Shown here: in pieces, positions 34,630 through 43,487 of the stretch
Layout: each line of letters starts with the position of its first letter
Position numbering within the stretch: the stretch's first letter is position 1
Source of the DNA: Devosia sp. Root685
GTDB lineage: Bacteria; Pseudomonadota; Alphaproteobacteria; Rhizobiales; Devosiaceae
Assembly (NCBI RefSeq): GCF_001427875.1
Contig: NZ_LMHK01000004.1
Span: 61,903-125,902 of the forward strand
Reading direction: 5' to 3'
Length of the DNA stretch: 64,000 nt
Notes under the pieces: model-generated
What the model was told of the DNA's origin: nothing
Database searches by the model: none
What the model saw: only the letters and a program-made list of their open reading frames with translations
Made by a program: the position numbers and the translations under genes

Positions 34630-34649
34630 CGCATGCGCGCGCGCATGCG
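34630..34649. promoter_or_regulatory. 20-base perfect palindrome upstream of the GT26 gene
   Basis: CGCATGCGCG is followed directly by its complement, giving an alternating purine-pyrimidine palindrome. It lies in the 118-base gap between this glycosyltransferase start and the stop of the next minus-strand gene. It may be an operator or simply Z-DNA-prone sequence. Confidence 0.4.
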
Positions 34650-34716
34650 GAAAATACTTATGGCGATTAAGCTTAACCAGCCCTTGGTCTAATCCATTGC
34701 ATTGGATCGAAATCGC

Positions 34717-35775
34717 CTAGAGGTCGATGCGCGCGCCGATCGATTGCCAGAGTTCAGCCATCGCCGCCGCGATATCGATCGGGTCCGGTGGCTCCCGGCT
34801 GGCGGCAAGAACGGCCGCGGCGACGGTCGGAATATCGGCCGCGGTCGGCACAAGAGAGATGGCACGGGTCTCGATCAGGCGCTGAAAAAGGCCGTGATGA
34901 TCAAGAGCATGGGCCTCGGCGGGCGCATTGACGACCACCGCATGGCCCGAAAGCGCTGCGGCCAGCACGCTCCCCCGGCGCGAGGTCAAGCCTTCAGGGA
35001 AGAGGTAGCAAAAGACCTGGATCTCTTTGAAAATACCCGCCAGTTCATCATCCCCCGCCACATAGCCCGTCACCGTCACCCGATCGGCAAGGCCAAGGTC
35101 GCGCACGCTGGCGAAGAAATTCTCTTCGACATTGTCCATTCCCCTAATGAAGGAGCCGGCAAAGACGACACCCACATCATGGCCCTGCTTCACCAGTTCG
35201 GCGGCGACCTGCAAAACCACGGCGGACTGCTTTTTGGGATAGATCGAACCGAACTGCCCGAGCAGCAGCCGTCCGGCCCGCCGCTCAGCCGAAAGCGCGC
35301 GGCTGATATCGGTTTCCTTGGTGGTGCCGGCGGGGAGAATATTGGGCGGAATGGGCACGACCTGCCGCTTGCGGGTGACAAAGCGCGAAAGACGGGTCCG
35401 GGCAAATTCGGCGGCGATCTCGGGCGCCGAAAAGGCGAGGCGCGTGGCCAGGAGGACGACCGGCGCCAGCACGATCCGCCGCTTCCAGTCGAGCGCCAGC
35501 CATTCGTGGAGGAAGACGACGACGTCCTTTCCCATGAGCCGGGCCAGAACGGCCGCAAGGCCGGGCGTAAAAAGCCGGCGCTTCCAGCCCACTATCGGGA
35601 AATTGAAGATGACGGCGTCTTTGCCTTTGAGCGAGCGCGCCAGTCGAGGCAGATCGGCGTCGAGCACATGGGTTTCGGCACGGGCGCCAAACCGGTCGGC
35701 CAGAAGCCGCGAAAACGCTTCCACGCCACAAAGCTGGCGGGCGGCCGACACGAAGATGAGGTAGCTCTGGCTCAA
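34717..35775 (-). CDS. GT-B type glycosyltransferase
   Basis: 352 residues with a glycosyltransferase group 1-like layout. The N-terminal half has FSRLLADRFGARAETHVLDAD and VVVFLHEWLALDWKRR. The C-terminal half has GSIYPKKQSAVVLQVAAELV and then VTGYVAGDDELAGIFKEIQVF. The usual E-x7-E signature is poorly kept (PEGLTSRRGSVLAAALSG), so activity is likely but family assignment is tentative. It is on the minus strand, directly upstream of the GT26 gene; an adjacent promoter region is shared with the divergent gene at 35880. Confidence 0.8.
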   Translation of the reverse strand: MSQSYLIFVSAARQLCGVEAFSRLLADRFGARAETHVLDADLPRLARSLKGKDAVIFNFPIVGWKRRLFTPGLAAVLARLMGKDVVVFLHEWLALDWKRRIVLAPVVLLATRLAFSAPEIAAEFARTRLSRFVTRKRQVVPIPPNILPAGTTKETDISRALSAERRAGRLLLGQFGSIYPKKQSAVVLQVAAELVKQGHDVGVVFAGSFIRGMDNVEENFFASVRDLGLADRVTVTGYVAGDDELAGIFKEIQVFCYLFPEGLTSRRGSVLAAALSGHAVVVNAPAEAHALDHHGLFQRLIETRAISLVPTAADIPTVAAAVLAASREPPDPIDIAAAMAELWQSIGARIDL

Positions 35776-35879
35776 AGCGGCGTTCCGAACTGCGCCGAAG
35801 TCCCGGCTTTTGCGTAACGCAACCTTAGAACCCCAGCGTTAACATGGGCTTGAGGGTTCTTGAGCCCAAAGGAGGGCCC

Positions 35880-36761
35880 ATGACCGGTTCGATATCGCTG
35901 ATTACGCCGAGCTATTCGGGCGATTTTGCCAGCTGCCAGCTCCTTTGTGCCTCGATCGATCGCTTCGTCACCGGGCATGACATGCACTATCTTGTCGTCG
36001 GCGACGAAGATGCCGCGCTTTTTGCGCCCCTCGCCGGACCGCGCCGCCGCATCGTGCCCCATAGCGAACTCCTGCCAAAATTCTGGCCGCTGCTGCGCTG
36101 GCGCAAGCGGCTCTATTGGTGGGCGCCGGGCCTGAGCCTGCCCGTCTATGGCTGGCACCTGCAGCAATTGCGCAAGATCGCCATGACCCTGGCGCAGCCG
36201 AGCGAGCGCATCATGTGCATCGATTCGGACAATTGCTTCTGCCGGCCGCTCGATCTCGGCGTCATTGCCCAAGACCCGGCGGTCCCGCTTTTCGTTGCGC
36301 CCGGCGACGTCCGCCCCGAACGGCCAAGTCATGTGCTCTGGCTTGAAAATGCCCATCGCCTCTTGGGGCTGGCGCCCGCAAAACTGCCGGCGGACGATTT
36401 TATCGGGCAGATGATCGTCTGGGAGCGCCAGACAGTGGCAGCGATCACGGCTAAGATCGAACGGGTGCAGCGCCGTCCCTGGTGGTCCGCAATAGCGCGG
36501 CTACGGCAGTTTTCCGAATATCTGATCTATGGTGCCGCGGTGACGCATGATCCCGCCCTGGCCGCGCGGCATGAGCGGGTGACGCAATCGCGCTGCCTCA
36601 CCTATTGGAGCGGCGCGGCGCTGGACGAACAAGGCCTTGCCGCCTTCATCGCGACGATGAGCCCCGGGCAAAGCGCCATCGCCATCCAATCACATACCAA
36701 AACACCAATCGGGCTTATCGGCCGCGTGGCGCTCGACAGCCGTCAGCGCGACGCTTTATAG
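35880..36761 (+). CDS. DUF6492-like putative glycosyltransferase
   Basis: 293 residues. The N-terminus MTGSISLITPSYSGDFASCQ resembles the beginning of GT-A enzymes, and IMCIDSDNCFCRPL carries a possible D-x-D sugar-nucleotide motif. These match proteins I recall as DUF6492, thought to be glycosyltransferases of polysaccharide clusters. Start at 35880, preceded by AAAGGAGGG. Its last 19 bases overlap the convergent glycosyltransferase at 36743. Confidence 0.78.
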   Translation: MTGSISLITPSYSGDFASCQLLCASIDRFVTGHDMHYLVVGDEDAALFAPLAGPRRRIVPHSELLPKFWPLLRWRKRLYWWAPGLSLPVYGWHLQQLRKIAMTLAQPSERIMCIDSDNCFCRPLDLGVIAQDPAVPLFVAPGDVRPERPSHVLWLENAHRLLGLAPAKLPADDFIGQMIVWERQTVAAITAKIERVQRRPWWSAIARLRQFSEYLIYGAAVTHDPALAARHERVTQSRCLTYWSGAALDEQGLAAFIATMSPGQSAIAIQSHTKTPIGLIGRVALDSRQRDAL

Positions 36762-37693
36762 GGCTGCGGCAACACGCCGAAACTGGCGACGACCCGCCCC
36801 ACCGACATCAAAAAGGGGTGACTGGCGCCAAGCAGGGACCCGGTGCGCAGCAAAAGCCCAAAACTGCGGAAAAACCCCAAGCCAAGGCTGCCGATATTTT
36901 TGACGAGAACCCGCCCCGCCGGCTGTTCCATGCGGTCGATGACATAGTTTATGCTGCCGGTGCGGATCGAGCGTTTCAGAAGAAAACGCGCTGAGACGCG
37001 TTCGGCCGGCACGAATTCGTGCACCACCGCCTCTTGGCACCACCAGGTCGAAAACCCCGCCCGCTTGCTGCGGGTGAAAAATTCCATGTCGCCGCCGCCG
37101 AGGAAATTGAAGCTGACATCAAAGGGCGGTTGCCCCATCTGCGCAAAGACGCGGCGCCGGATGAGGCAATTGCCCGAGCCATGGATTTGGTCAATGGCTC
37201 TCGTTGCACCCTCAATGGACACAAAGAGCGGATGCCGGGCGATGGCATCGGGAACAGGCACGTCGAATTCGCGCCGGACGGGACCACCGACAATATCGGC
37301 ATCCTGTTTTTGCGCGGTGGCGACGATGGCGGCGAGCCAGCCGGGCATGGCCATCTCGTCATCATCGATCATCAGGAAGAATTCGGCCTCGGGGAAGGCG
37401 GCCTGGGCTTCGGTGAAAGCGCGGTTGATGGCGTGCACATTGCCCTGATCGGGTTCAATCAGAATGCGATGGGGAATTGCAGAGGACGACAATAACGCGG
37501 TGGCTTTTTTGGCCCCCTCGGACCCGGCCGCGTCATTGTCGACCACGACCAGCGCAAAGCAGAAATCGGTCCTTTGCGCGATAACCGAGGCAAGGGTGCG
37601 GGCCAGCCAGTCGGGGCGGCGAAATGTCGGAATGCAGACCACGGCCGCAACGGGCCGCGAAACCTGTTCCAACCCCTGCTGATCCCCTGCCAT
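36743..37693 (-). CDS. Family 2 glycosyltransferase
   Basis: 316 residues. GT2 features are VVCIPTFRRPDWLARTLASV, VVVDNDAAGSE, the D-x-D type LMIDDDEMAMPGWL, and SGNCLIRRRVF. A later GGGDMEFFTRSKRAGF and the WCQEAVVHEFVPAERV region complete the catalytic part. It transfers a sugar from a nucleotide donor during repeat-unit assembly; donor unknown. It is ten bases after the stop of the O-antigen ligase-like gene upstream on the same strand, so they are one operon. Confidence 0.9.
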   Translation of the reverse strand: MAGDQQGLEQVSRPVAAVVCIPTFRRPDWLARTLASVIAQRTDFCFALVVVDNDAAGSEGAKKATALLSSSAIPHRILIEPDQGNVHAINRAFTEAQAAFPEAEFFLMIDDDEMAMPGWLAAIVATAQKQDADIVGGPVRREFDVPVPDAIARHPLFVSIEGATRAIDQIHGSGNCLIRRRVFAQMGQPPFDVSFNFLGGGDMEFFTRSKRAGFSTWWCQEAVVHEFVPAERVSARFLLKRSIRTGSINYVIDRMEQPAGRVLVKNIGSLGLGFFRSFGLLLRTGSLLGASHPFLMSVGRVVASFGVLPQPYKASR

Positions 37694-37703
37694 TGCGCCC
37701 GCC

Positions 37704-39032
37704 TCAGCCCATCGCCGATCTCAAACGAACGGCTCCATGAGCGGGGTTATCGATCAGATCGGCACGGGCCTGCAAGCGCAGGCCGAAAACCGCGATCAAC
37801 ATGGTAAACCAGATGGGTCCGCTGTTTTCAAAGAACGTGCTCTCAAAGCAACTGGCAAAGAGCCCGAACATCCATATCCGTACATAGAGCCGCGTCAGGT
37901 CCGGATCGGTGCCGCGCGCCAGCGCCTTCGAGGCATGAATGCACGGCAGAACCACCAGCCAGACCAGCACCAGGATCAGCAAGGGCCAGCCGCCATTGAT
38001 CAGCTGATCGACATAGCCATTGTGGGCATTGGCCGCCGTTACCGCCCAGGTCGAGACCGAGTGATTGCCATAAAACAGCGCATCGGTCTGCCAGAAGGAT
38101 TGGAAGCCATAGCCGGTAAAGGGACGGCTGGAGATGGACGACAGTGCCAATTGCCAGATCGAGGCGCGGTCGGTGAAGGTGGCATCAACGCCGAGGCCGG
38201 CAAGGAAGGACTGAAACGGCGGCGAGACGGCGGCCGAGAGAATGACCAGATTGAGGAGGGCCAGACCGCCGAGCACTAGGACGATCCGAAACCCGCCGAT
38301 CCGCTCGAACAGCCAGACCCCGACCAGCACGGCCGGCAACATGGCCGCAGAGGTCTTGCCGCCGGAATTGTAGAGGAAAAAACCGGCAAGCAGCGTCAGC
38401 AGCAGACCGCTCCACACCATGCGCACGCGCAATAAATAGAGCCCGAAGAACACCGCAAAGGCCATGGCGGCGGCGGCGGTGTTCTTGTGGCCGAAATGGC
38501 CGCGCCAATCCCCGGCAAGCGACTGCTCCAGCGCATCCGTTGCCTGGTGGATGGCGCGTCCGGGCATGACGATGACGCCGAAATAGGAGAGCGCGACGGC
38601 AGCCAGCAGGCAGACACCGGCGAGGCGCGCGAACTGGGCATTGTCGCGCGGCAGCAGCAGCACGGCGCTGGCGCAGAGACACACCAGCACCGAATAGATG
38701 GTGCGGCGCAGGGCACTATCGGGCGTGTCGGAAAAAAGCACCGTCAGCGCCACCCAGGCGAAGATGACGAGGAGCGGCCCATAGGCCTTGAACACCAGTT
38801 CGCGCGCCGGGTGTAGCGCCAGGACGCCCATGACCAGAACCGACATGGCCAGGACGATCAACTGGTTGAAGGAATTTGAACTCTCGCCATAGGCCGTCAG
38901 CGCCGAGCCCGCCAGGGGATCTGGCAGTGGATCGAGCCCGATCCAGAAATAGCAGAAAACCGCGACAAAAAGCATGGTCGCGAACCATCCCCCCTGCGGG
39001 TTGTAGGTCTGCTCGCCAGCTTCTGACACCGA
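37704..39032 (-). CDS. O-antigen ligase / polysaccharide polymerase (Wzy/ExoQ-like)
   Basis: About 442 residues with roughly twelve membrane helices and a large periplasmic loop. The conserved motif region is the loop containing DRASIWQLALSSISSRPFTG then GYGFQSFW, and NAHNGYVDQLINGGW with the essential histidine. These are signatures of WaaL/Wzy. With Wzx, Wzz and WbaP genes present it is probably the repeat-unit polymerase. I chose the GTG at 39032 because it follows GGGGAGAG; the frame extends to a TTG at 39059 lacking a site. Confidence 0.88.
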   Translation of the reverse strand, partial: SVSEAGEQTYNPQGGWFATMLFVAVFCYFWIGLDPLPDPLAGSALTAYGESSNSFNQLIVLAMSVLVMGVLALHPARELVFKAYGPLLVIFAWVALTVLFSDTPDSALRRTIYSVLVCLCASAVLLLPRDNAQFARLAGVCLLAAVALSYFGVIVMPGRAIHQATDALEQSLAGDWRGHFGHKNTAAAAMAFAVFFGLYLLRVRMVWSGLLLTLLAGFFLYNSGGKTSAAMLPAVLVGVWLFERIGGFRIVLVLGGLALLNLVILSAAVSPPFQSFLAGLGVDATFTDRASIWQLALSSISSRPFTGYGFQSFWQTDALFYGNHSVSTWAVTAANAHNGYVDQLINGGWPLLILVLVWLVVLPCIHASKALARGTDPDLTRLYVRIWMFGLFASCFESTFFENSGPIWFTMLIAVFGLRLQARADLIDNPAHGAVRLRSAMG

Positions 39033-39142
39033 ACTCTCCCCATCAACCCATGGCCGCAAAGCCAGAACCAGCGCCTATTCAACGGCCGCAGTTTTGCACG
39101 AAAGTCTGGATAATTCCTTCCGCACTGCGCTGGTTTCCCAAG

Positions 39143-39167
39143 GCAACGTTAACGCTAAACCCGTTGC
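39143..39167. promoter_or_regulatory. Inverted repeat in ligase / GH10 divergent promoter region
   Basis: GCAACG (39143-39148) and CGTTGC (39162-39167) form a dyad with a 13-base spacer containing GTTAACGCTAAAC. It lies between two oppositely transcribed EPS genes and may be an operator. Confidence 0.35.
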
Positions 39168-39251
39168 TTTGATGTGATTTTAAGCCCGAAGGCCTATCCT
39201 TGTGCCGTCGTGCATATGGGCACGCCGGGGCTCGAAAAGGGACAAGCGGTG

Positions 39252-40319
39252 ATGCGCAGGCGGGAATTCATGCTCGGAGCCTTGGGCACGGGCACATTGC
39301 CATATCTGGCCGCGCTGCCCGCTTACGCCAAGACGCCGGCGATGGCTGCCATTCCCTATGGCGCCGCGGTGCGCACCGACCCGCTCTATGACGACCCCGC
39401 CTATAAAAAGGCCATTCTCGATCATTGCCAGATCATTGTGGGGGAAGGCGGTCTCAAATGGATCGACCTGCGGCCCGATCGCCATATCTTCGACTTCACC
39501 CAGCCCGATCGGCAACTGGCCTTTGCCGAGGAACACGGGCTTGAAATGCGCGGGCATACGCTGATCTGGTATGGCGCCATGCCCGAATGGACCGAAACCA
39601 TTGCCAGCGCCGAAGAAGCAAGGTTCGAACTCGTCAGCCATATCGAGACGGTCGTCGGGCGCTACAGAGGCCGCATCCGCAGCTGGGATGTCTGCAACGA
39701 ACCGATCGCCGACAACCCCACCCGCGACGCCCCGATCCGCGACAGCGTCTGGCAGCGCCATCTTGGCCGGGACTATATCGAACTGGCTCTGCGCACGACC
39801 GCCGCGATCGACCCCGATGCGCGCCTCGTCATCAATGACTATGACATCGAGCAGGCGACGGACTCTGGCCGGGCCAAGCGCAAGGCCTTCCTCGATCTCG
39901 TGCGCGACCTCAAGGCGCGCGACGTACCACTTCATGCCGTGGGCCTGCAGGGCCACATTCGCCCCGACATCCCGATCGATCGCTCGGGCCTGACCGCCTT
40001 CGTTGCCGAGCTCGATGCTATGGGCCTTGGCGTCCTCGTCACCGAGCTCGATGTCATCGACGACAGCCTGCCGGGCCCGGTGGCCGAACGCGACGCCGCC
40101 GTGGCCGCCGTGGCAAAAGAGTTTCTCGAAGCCATCGGGGCGGCTTGCCGGCCCGAGGCCGTCGTGACCTGGGGCATCAGCGACCGCTTTACCTGGGTGC
40201 CGATCTGGTTCACTCGTGGCGACGGCATGCCGAACCGCCCGCTGCCGCTCGATGCGGACTATCAGAAGAAGCCGATGATGCAGGTGATCGAGGACTTTAC
40301 CCGCAGTTTCAACCAATGA
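39252..40319 (+). CDS. Tat-exported GH10 glycoside hydrolase (endo-xylanase family)
   Basis: About 355 residues. A twin-arginine signal (MRRREFMLGALGTGTLPYLA) leads to a GH10 domain. The acid/base Glu lies in RIRSWDVCNEPIADN near residue 160, and the nucleophile Glu in VLVTELDVID near 265. HTLIWYGAMPEW is another family motif. GH10 enzymes cut beta-1,4-xylan-type chains. Here it is translationally coupled to the flippase wzx (stop and start overlap by four bases). That makes processing of the cell's own exopolysaccharide a better guess than feeding on plant xylan. Confidence 0.9.
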   Translation: MRRREFMLGALGTGTLPYLAALPAYAKTPAMAAIPYGAAVRTDPLYDDPAYKKAILDHCQIIVGEGGLKWIDLRPDRHIFDFTQPDRQLAFAEEHGLEMRGHTLIWYGAMPEWTETIASAEEARFELVSHIETVVGRYRGRIRSWDVCNEPIADNPTRDAPIRDSVWQRHLGRDYIELALRTTAAIDPDARLVINDYDIEQATDSGRAKRKAFLDLVRDLKARDVPLHAVGLQGHIRPDIPIDRSGLTAFVAELDAMGLGVLVTELDVIDDSLPGPVAERDAAVAAVAKEFLEAIGAACRPEAVVTWGISDRFTWVPIWFTRGDGMPNRPLPLDADYQKKPMMQVIEDFTRSFNQ

Positions 40320-41752
40320 TCCGGCAAGTCTCGTCCTATATGCTAGCCAATGTGGTCTCGGCCATGCTCGGCTTTGCCTCGGTTGTGATCTTCACCCGGC
40401 TGCTCGGCCCGTCCGAATATGGCATCTACGTGATCGGCTTTTCGATCGCGGCCATGATCTCGGCCCTGCTCTTTGGCTGGATCAAATCGTCGATCGTGCC
40501 CTTCACCGCCCATGACGAGGGCGCCGACCTGCGGGTGACCGTGGGCCTTGCCTTTGTCGCGCTGACCCCGCTCGTTCCCCTGCTCTATTTCGGCATTTCT
40601 GCGGTCGCGCCGCAATATTCGGCCTACCTGCTGCCCGCCATCCTCCTCGCCTTCGGCATCGGGTTTTTCGAATTCTATCTCGAAGCCTTTCGGGCCAAGC
40701 AGCAGACCGGCCCCTATCTCTGGGCGACGATCCTCCGCGCCGCCGTGGCTCTGGCGCTTTCCCTGCTGCTGATCGCGGTTTTTAACCTCGGGGGCGCAGG
40801 CCTGATCCTTAGCGTCATGTCGTCCTATTTCATCACCAGCCTCGCCTTCGCCGCGCTACTGTGGCGAGGGCCGCTCAAACCGCTCGATAAAACCCTCCTC
40901 CGGGCCATGCTGGTCTTCGGCCTGCCCATGACCGTGTCGGGCACCGTCTTCGTCCTGCAAACCATTCTCGACCGCTTCGTTCTCGCCGCGACACTCGGGG
41001 AGCATGCCGCCGGCATCTATGGCGCGACGGCAGATCTCGTGCGCCAGATCATCCTCTTTCCCGGCGTCGCCATCGGCACTGCCGTCGCCCCGATCGCCGT
41101 GCAACTTCTCGCCCGCAACGAAAAGGCCGAACTCGACCGGCATCTGACCGACAGTACCGAAATGCTGCTGGGCGTCCTCGCGCCGGCTGTCGCCGGCCTT
41201 GCGATCATCGCCGCCAAGCTCGCTTTCCTCGTCCTTGGCGAGGACTTCAGGCTCGAGGCGACGAACCTCCTGCCGCTGATCGCTTTGGCCTGGCTCTTCC
41301 GCTCGCTCTCTTACCAATTGCTGCATGTCAGCTTCCAGATCCGCAAGACCCCGGGCCTCATGCTGATCCAGGGCCTCGCCATTCTCGCCATCAATGCGCT
41401 GGCTTTGTTCTTCCTCGTGCCGCGCCTGGGGCTCATTGGGGCGGCCCTGGCGCTCATCATCTCGGAGGCATCAGGCGTTGCTCTCGGCTATCTGCTGACG
41501 CGCCGGGCCTATCCGTTACCGCTCGATCCACGCCCCTTCCTCAAGGTGGGCCTCGCGACCCTTGGCATGGCGGTTCCCACTTACCTCGTGGACCGCGCTT
41601 TGCCGGGCACGGGCGTGCTGGATATCGCGCTTCCCGTCCTCGTTGGCATGCTCACCTATGGGCTCTGCGCCTATGGCCTCGACATTGCCGGCATCCGCAG
41701 CCGCCTCAAGACGCTGCGCCTTCGTTCGACAGTGCTGCCGGTCAGTCGATAA
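40316..41752 (+). CDS. Polysaccharide flippase (Wzx/MATE-like)
   Basis: 478 residues with about twelve to fourteen membrane helices. The N-terminus (MLANVVSAMLGFASVVIFTR followed by LLGPSEYGIYV) is typical of polysaccharide biosynthesis flippases. It moves lipid-linked repeat units across the inner membrane. The ATG at 40316 overlaps the GH10 stop (ATGA); the frame is open upstream but the four-base overlap fixes the start. Helices extend to residue 460. Confidence 0.92.
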   Translation: MIRQVSSYMLANVVSAMLGFASVVIFTRLLGPSEYGIYVIGFSIAAMISALLFGWIKSSIVPFTAHDEGADLRVTVGLAFVALTPLVPLLYFGISAVAPQYSAYLLPAILLAFGIGFFEFYLEAFRAKQQTGPYLWATILRAAVALALSLLLIAVFNLGGAGLILSVMSSYFITSLAFAALLWRGPLKPLDKTLLRAMLVFGLPMTVSGTVFVLQTILDRFVLAATLGEHAAGIYGATADLVRQIILFPGVAIGTAVAPIAVQLLARNEKAELDRHLTDSTEMLLGVLAPAVAGLAIIAAKLAFLVLGEDFRLEATNLLPLIALAWLFRSLSYQLLHVSFQIRKTPGLMLIQGLAILAINALALFFLVPRLGLIGAALALIISEASGVALGYLLTRRAYPLPLDPRPFLKVGLATLGMAVPTYLVDRALPGTGVLDIALPVLVGMLTYGLCAYGLDIAGIRSRLKTLRLRSTVLPVSR

Positions 41753-42047
41753 AAATTTACTGACCGAACCAAGAATCCCTAAACCCTGATCAAAGATATG
41801 GCCGCCGGATCGAGCGTTCCGGCGCAGCTAAACCCCGCTCATTAGTCCAAATTAACAAGTTGAGCCGCTAGTTACGCCGGTGCGGGACGGTGGTTTTAGC
41901 CAAGAGCAAAGCGCCGCCCAAATAGGAAAGCCCAGAAGGGGCGGCAAGTCAGGCGTGGGACAACACCTGACGGGGCAGGCGCAATCGGCTCAATATCGCT
42001 CCACGGAGCAAAGAGCCCGGCGCCAGTCCGTTGAGACGGGGTGCAAC
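41753..42047. other. Intergenic region upstream of the lipid-linked pentose genes
   Basis: 295 bases. The upstream frame continuing into the next gene has no coding look. The region should hold the promoter of the UbiA-DprE1 gene run; no recognisable operator or terminator is seen. Confidence 0.5.
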
Positions 42048-43487
42048 ATGAACGTGCGGGCACAGAACAGCAAAGACCTGCCCTTGGCAGTGGATCTCGA
42101 CGGCACGCTGATATCAGCGGACCTGCTTTGGGAAAGCATCTTCCAGCTGCTGAAGAAAAACCCGCTCCTGCTGTTCATGCTTCCGGTATGGCTCATGGAC
42201 GGCAAGGCGCGCCTCAAGGCCGAAATTGCCAGCCGCGTGGATTTCGACGCCTCCATCCTGCCCTATCGCCAGGAGTTTCTGGATTTTCTCCATGCCGAAA
42301 AAGCCACCGGCCGCGACATTGTGCTCGTAACCGCGGCGGCCGAACCCTTTGCGAGGGCCGTTGCCGCCCACCTTGGCATTTTCACCACCTTTCATGCCTC
42401 GGCGAGAGATCTCAACCTCGCCGCCCACCGCAAGGCGGCGCTGCTGGTCGAGCGCTTCGGCAAAGGCGGTTTCGACTATGCCGGCAATGATCACGCCGAT
42501 CTCCCGGTCTTCGAAGTCGCGCGCGCCGCCGTGGTCGTGGCGCCGGACCGGGCCGCCCATCGCTATGCGCAAAGGACCGGCGCACGCCGCTTCGAGCGCC
42601 GGAAGCCTGATCTCAAGACCTACCTGAAAATGCTGCGGGTGCATCAGTGGCTGAAGAACCTCCTGGTTTTTGCTCCGGCCGTTCTTGCCCATGAAATCGC
42701 CAATCCCGAGGTTCTTTTGCCCTCACTGGGCGCCTTCATCGCCTTTTGCGCGGCCGCCTCGGCCATCTACATCATCAACGATATTATTGACCTGCCGCTC
42801 GATCGCCAACACGCCACCAAGCGCAACCGGCCTTTCGCCAACGGCACGCTATCGATCCCCTTCGGGCTGTCGGTTTCGGCCGGTCTTCTGGCCCTCACCA
42901 TACTGGTCTGCGTCTTTCTCCCGCCGATCTTTGCGCTGGTCATCGGCCTTTATATCGTGACGACCACGGCCTATTCCTTTGCCGTAAAGCGCATGCTGCT
43001 GATCGACGTGCTGTGCCTTGCCGGCCTCTACACACTCAGGATTCTCGGCGGCAAGGCAGCCTCGGACCTGCCGTTGTCCTTTTGGCTGATGGCCTTTTCC
43101 ATGTTCTTCTTCCTCTCCCTGGCGCTGGTGAAGCGCTATGTGGAATTGCAGACCTCCAAGGTCAGCGAGCGCGACCGCATTGCCGGGCGCGGCTATCGGC
43201 CCGAGGACATGGCCATTGTCGGTCAGGCCGGCATCGCTTCGGCCTTTTCGGCGACGCTCGTGCTCTCGCTCTACATCCAGAGCCAGGAAATCATCGGCTA
43301 TTATTCCTCGCCCTGGCTGATCTGGCCGCTGGTGCCGATCGTGCTCTACATCGTCATCCGCATCTGGATTCTCGCCTTCCGGCGCGAAATGCATGACGAC
43401 CCGGTGGTGTTCATCGCCACGGACTGGCGCAGCCAGATCTTCGTCGCCTTCGGCGCGCTGCTGATGATCGCGGGGAATTTCATCTGA
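42048..43487 (+). CDS. HAD phosphatase-UbiA prenyltransferase fusion, probable polyprenyl-phosphate phosphoribosyltransferase
   Basis: 479 residues. About residues 1-190 are a HAD phosphatase (LAVDLDGTLISADLLWESIF, AGNDHADLPVF). The rest is an eight- to nine-helix UbiA-type transferase (YLKMLRVHQWLKNLLVFAPA, the metal-binding NDIIDLPLDRQHATKRNRP). Similar fusions are assigned to decaprenyl-phosphate phosphoribosyltransferases, which transfer phosphoribose from PRPP to polyprenyl phosphate; the HAD part could then remove the 5-phosphate. The start at 42048 has only a weak site. It is followed in one base by the DprE1-like gene, so the pathway reading is strong. Confidence 0.88.
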   Translation: MNVRAQNSKDLPLAVDLDGTLISADLLWESIFQLLKKNPLLLFMLPVWLMDGKARLKAEIASRVDFDASILPYRQEFLDFLHAEKATGRDIVLVTAAAEPFARAVAAHLGIFTTFHASARDLNLAAHRKAALLVERFGKGGFDYAGNDHADLPVFEVARAAVVVAPDRAAHRYAQRTGARRFERRKPDLKTYLKMLRVHQWLKNLLVFAPAVLAHEIANPEVLLPSLGAFIAFCAAASAIYIINDIIDLPLDRQHATKRNRPFANGTLSIPFGLSVSAGLLALTILVCVFLPPIFALVIGLYIVTTTAYSFAVKRMLLIDVLCLAGLYTLRILGGKAASDLPLSFWLMAFSMFFFLSLALVKRYVELQTSKVSERDRIAGRGYRPEDMAIVGQAGIASAFSATLVLSLYIQSQEIIGYYSSPWLIWPLVPIVLYIVIRIWILAFRREMHDDPVVFIATDWRSQIFVAFGALLMIAGNFI

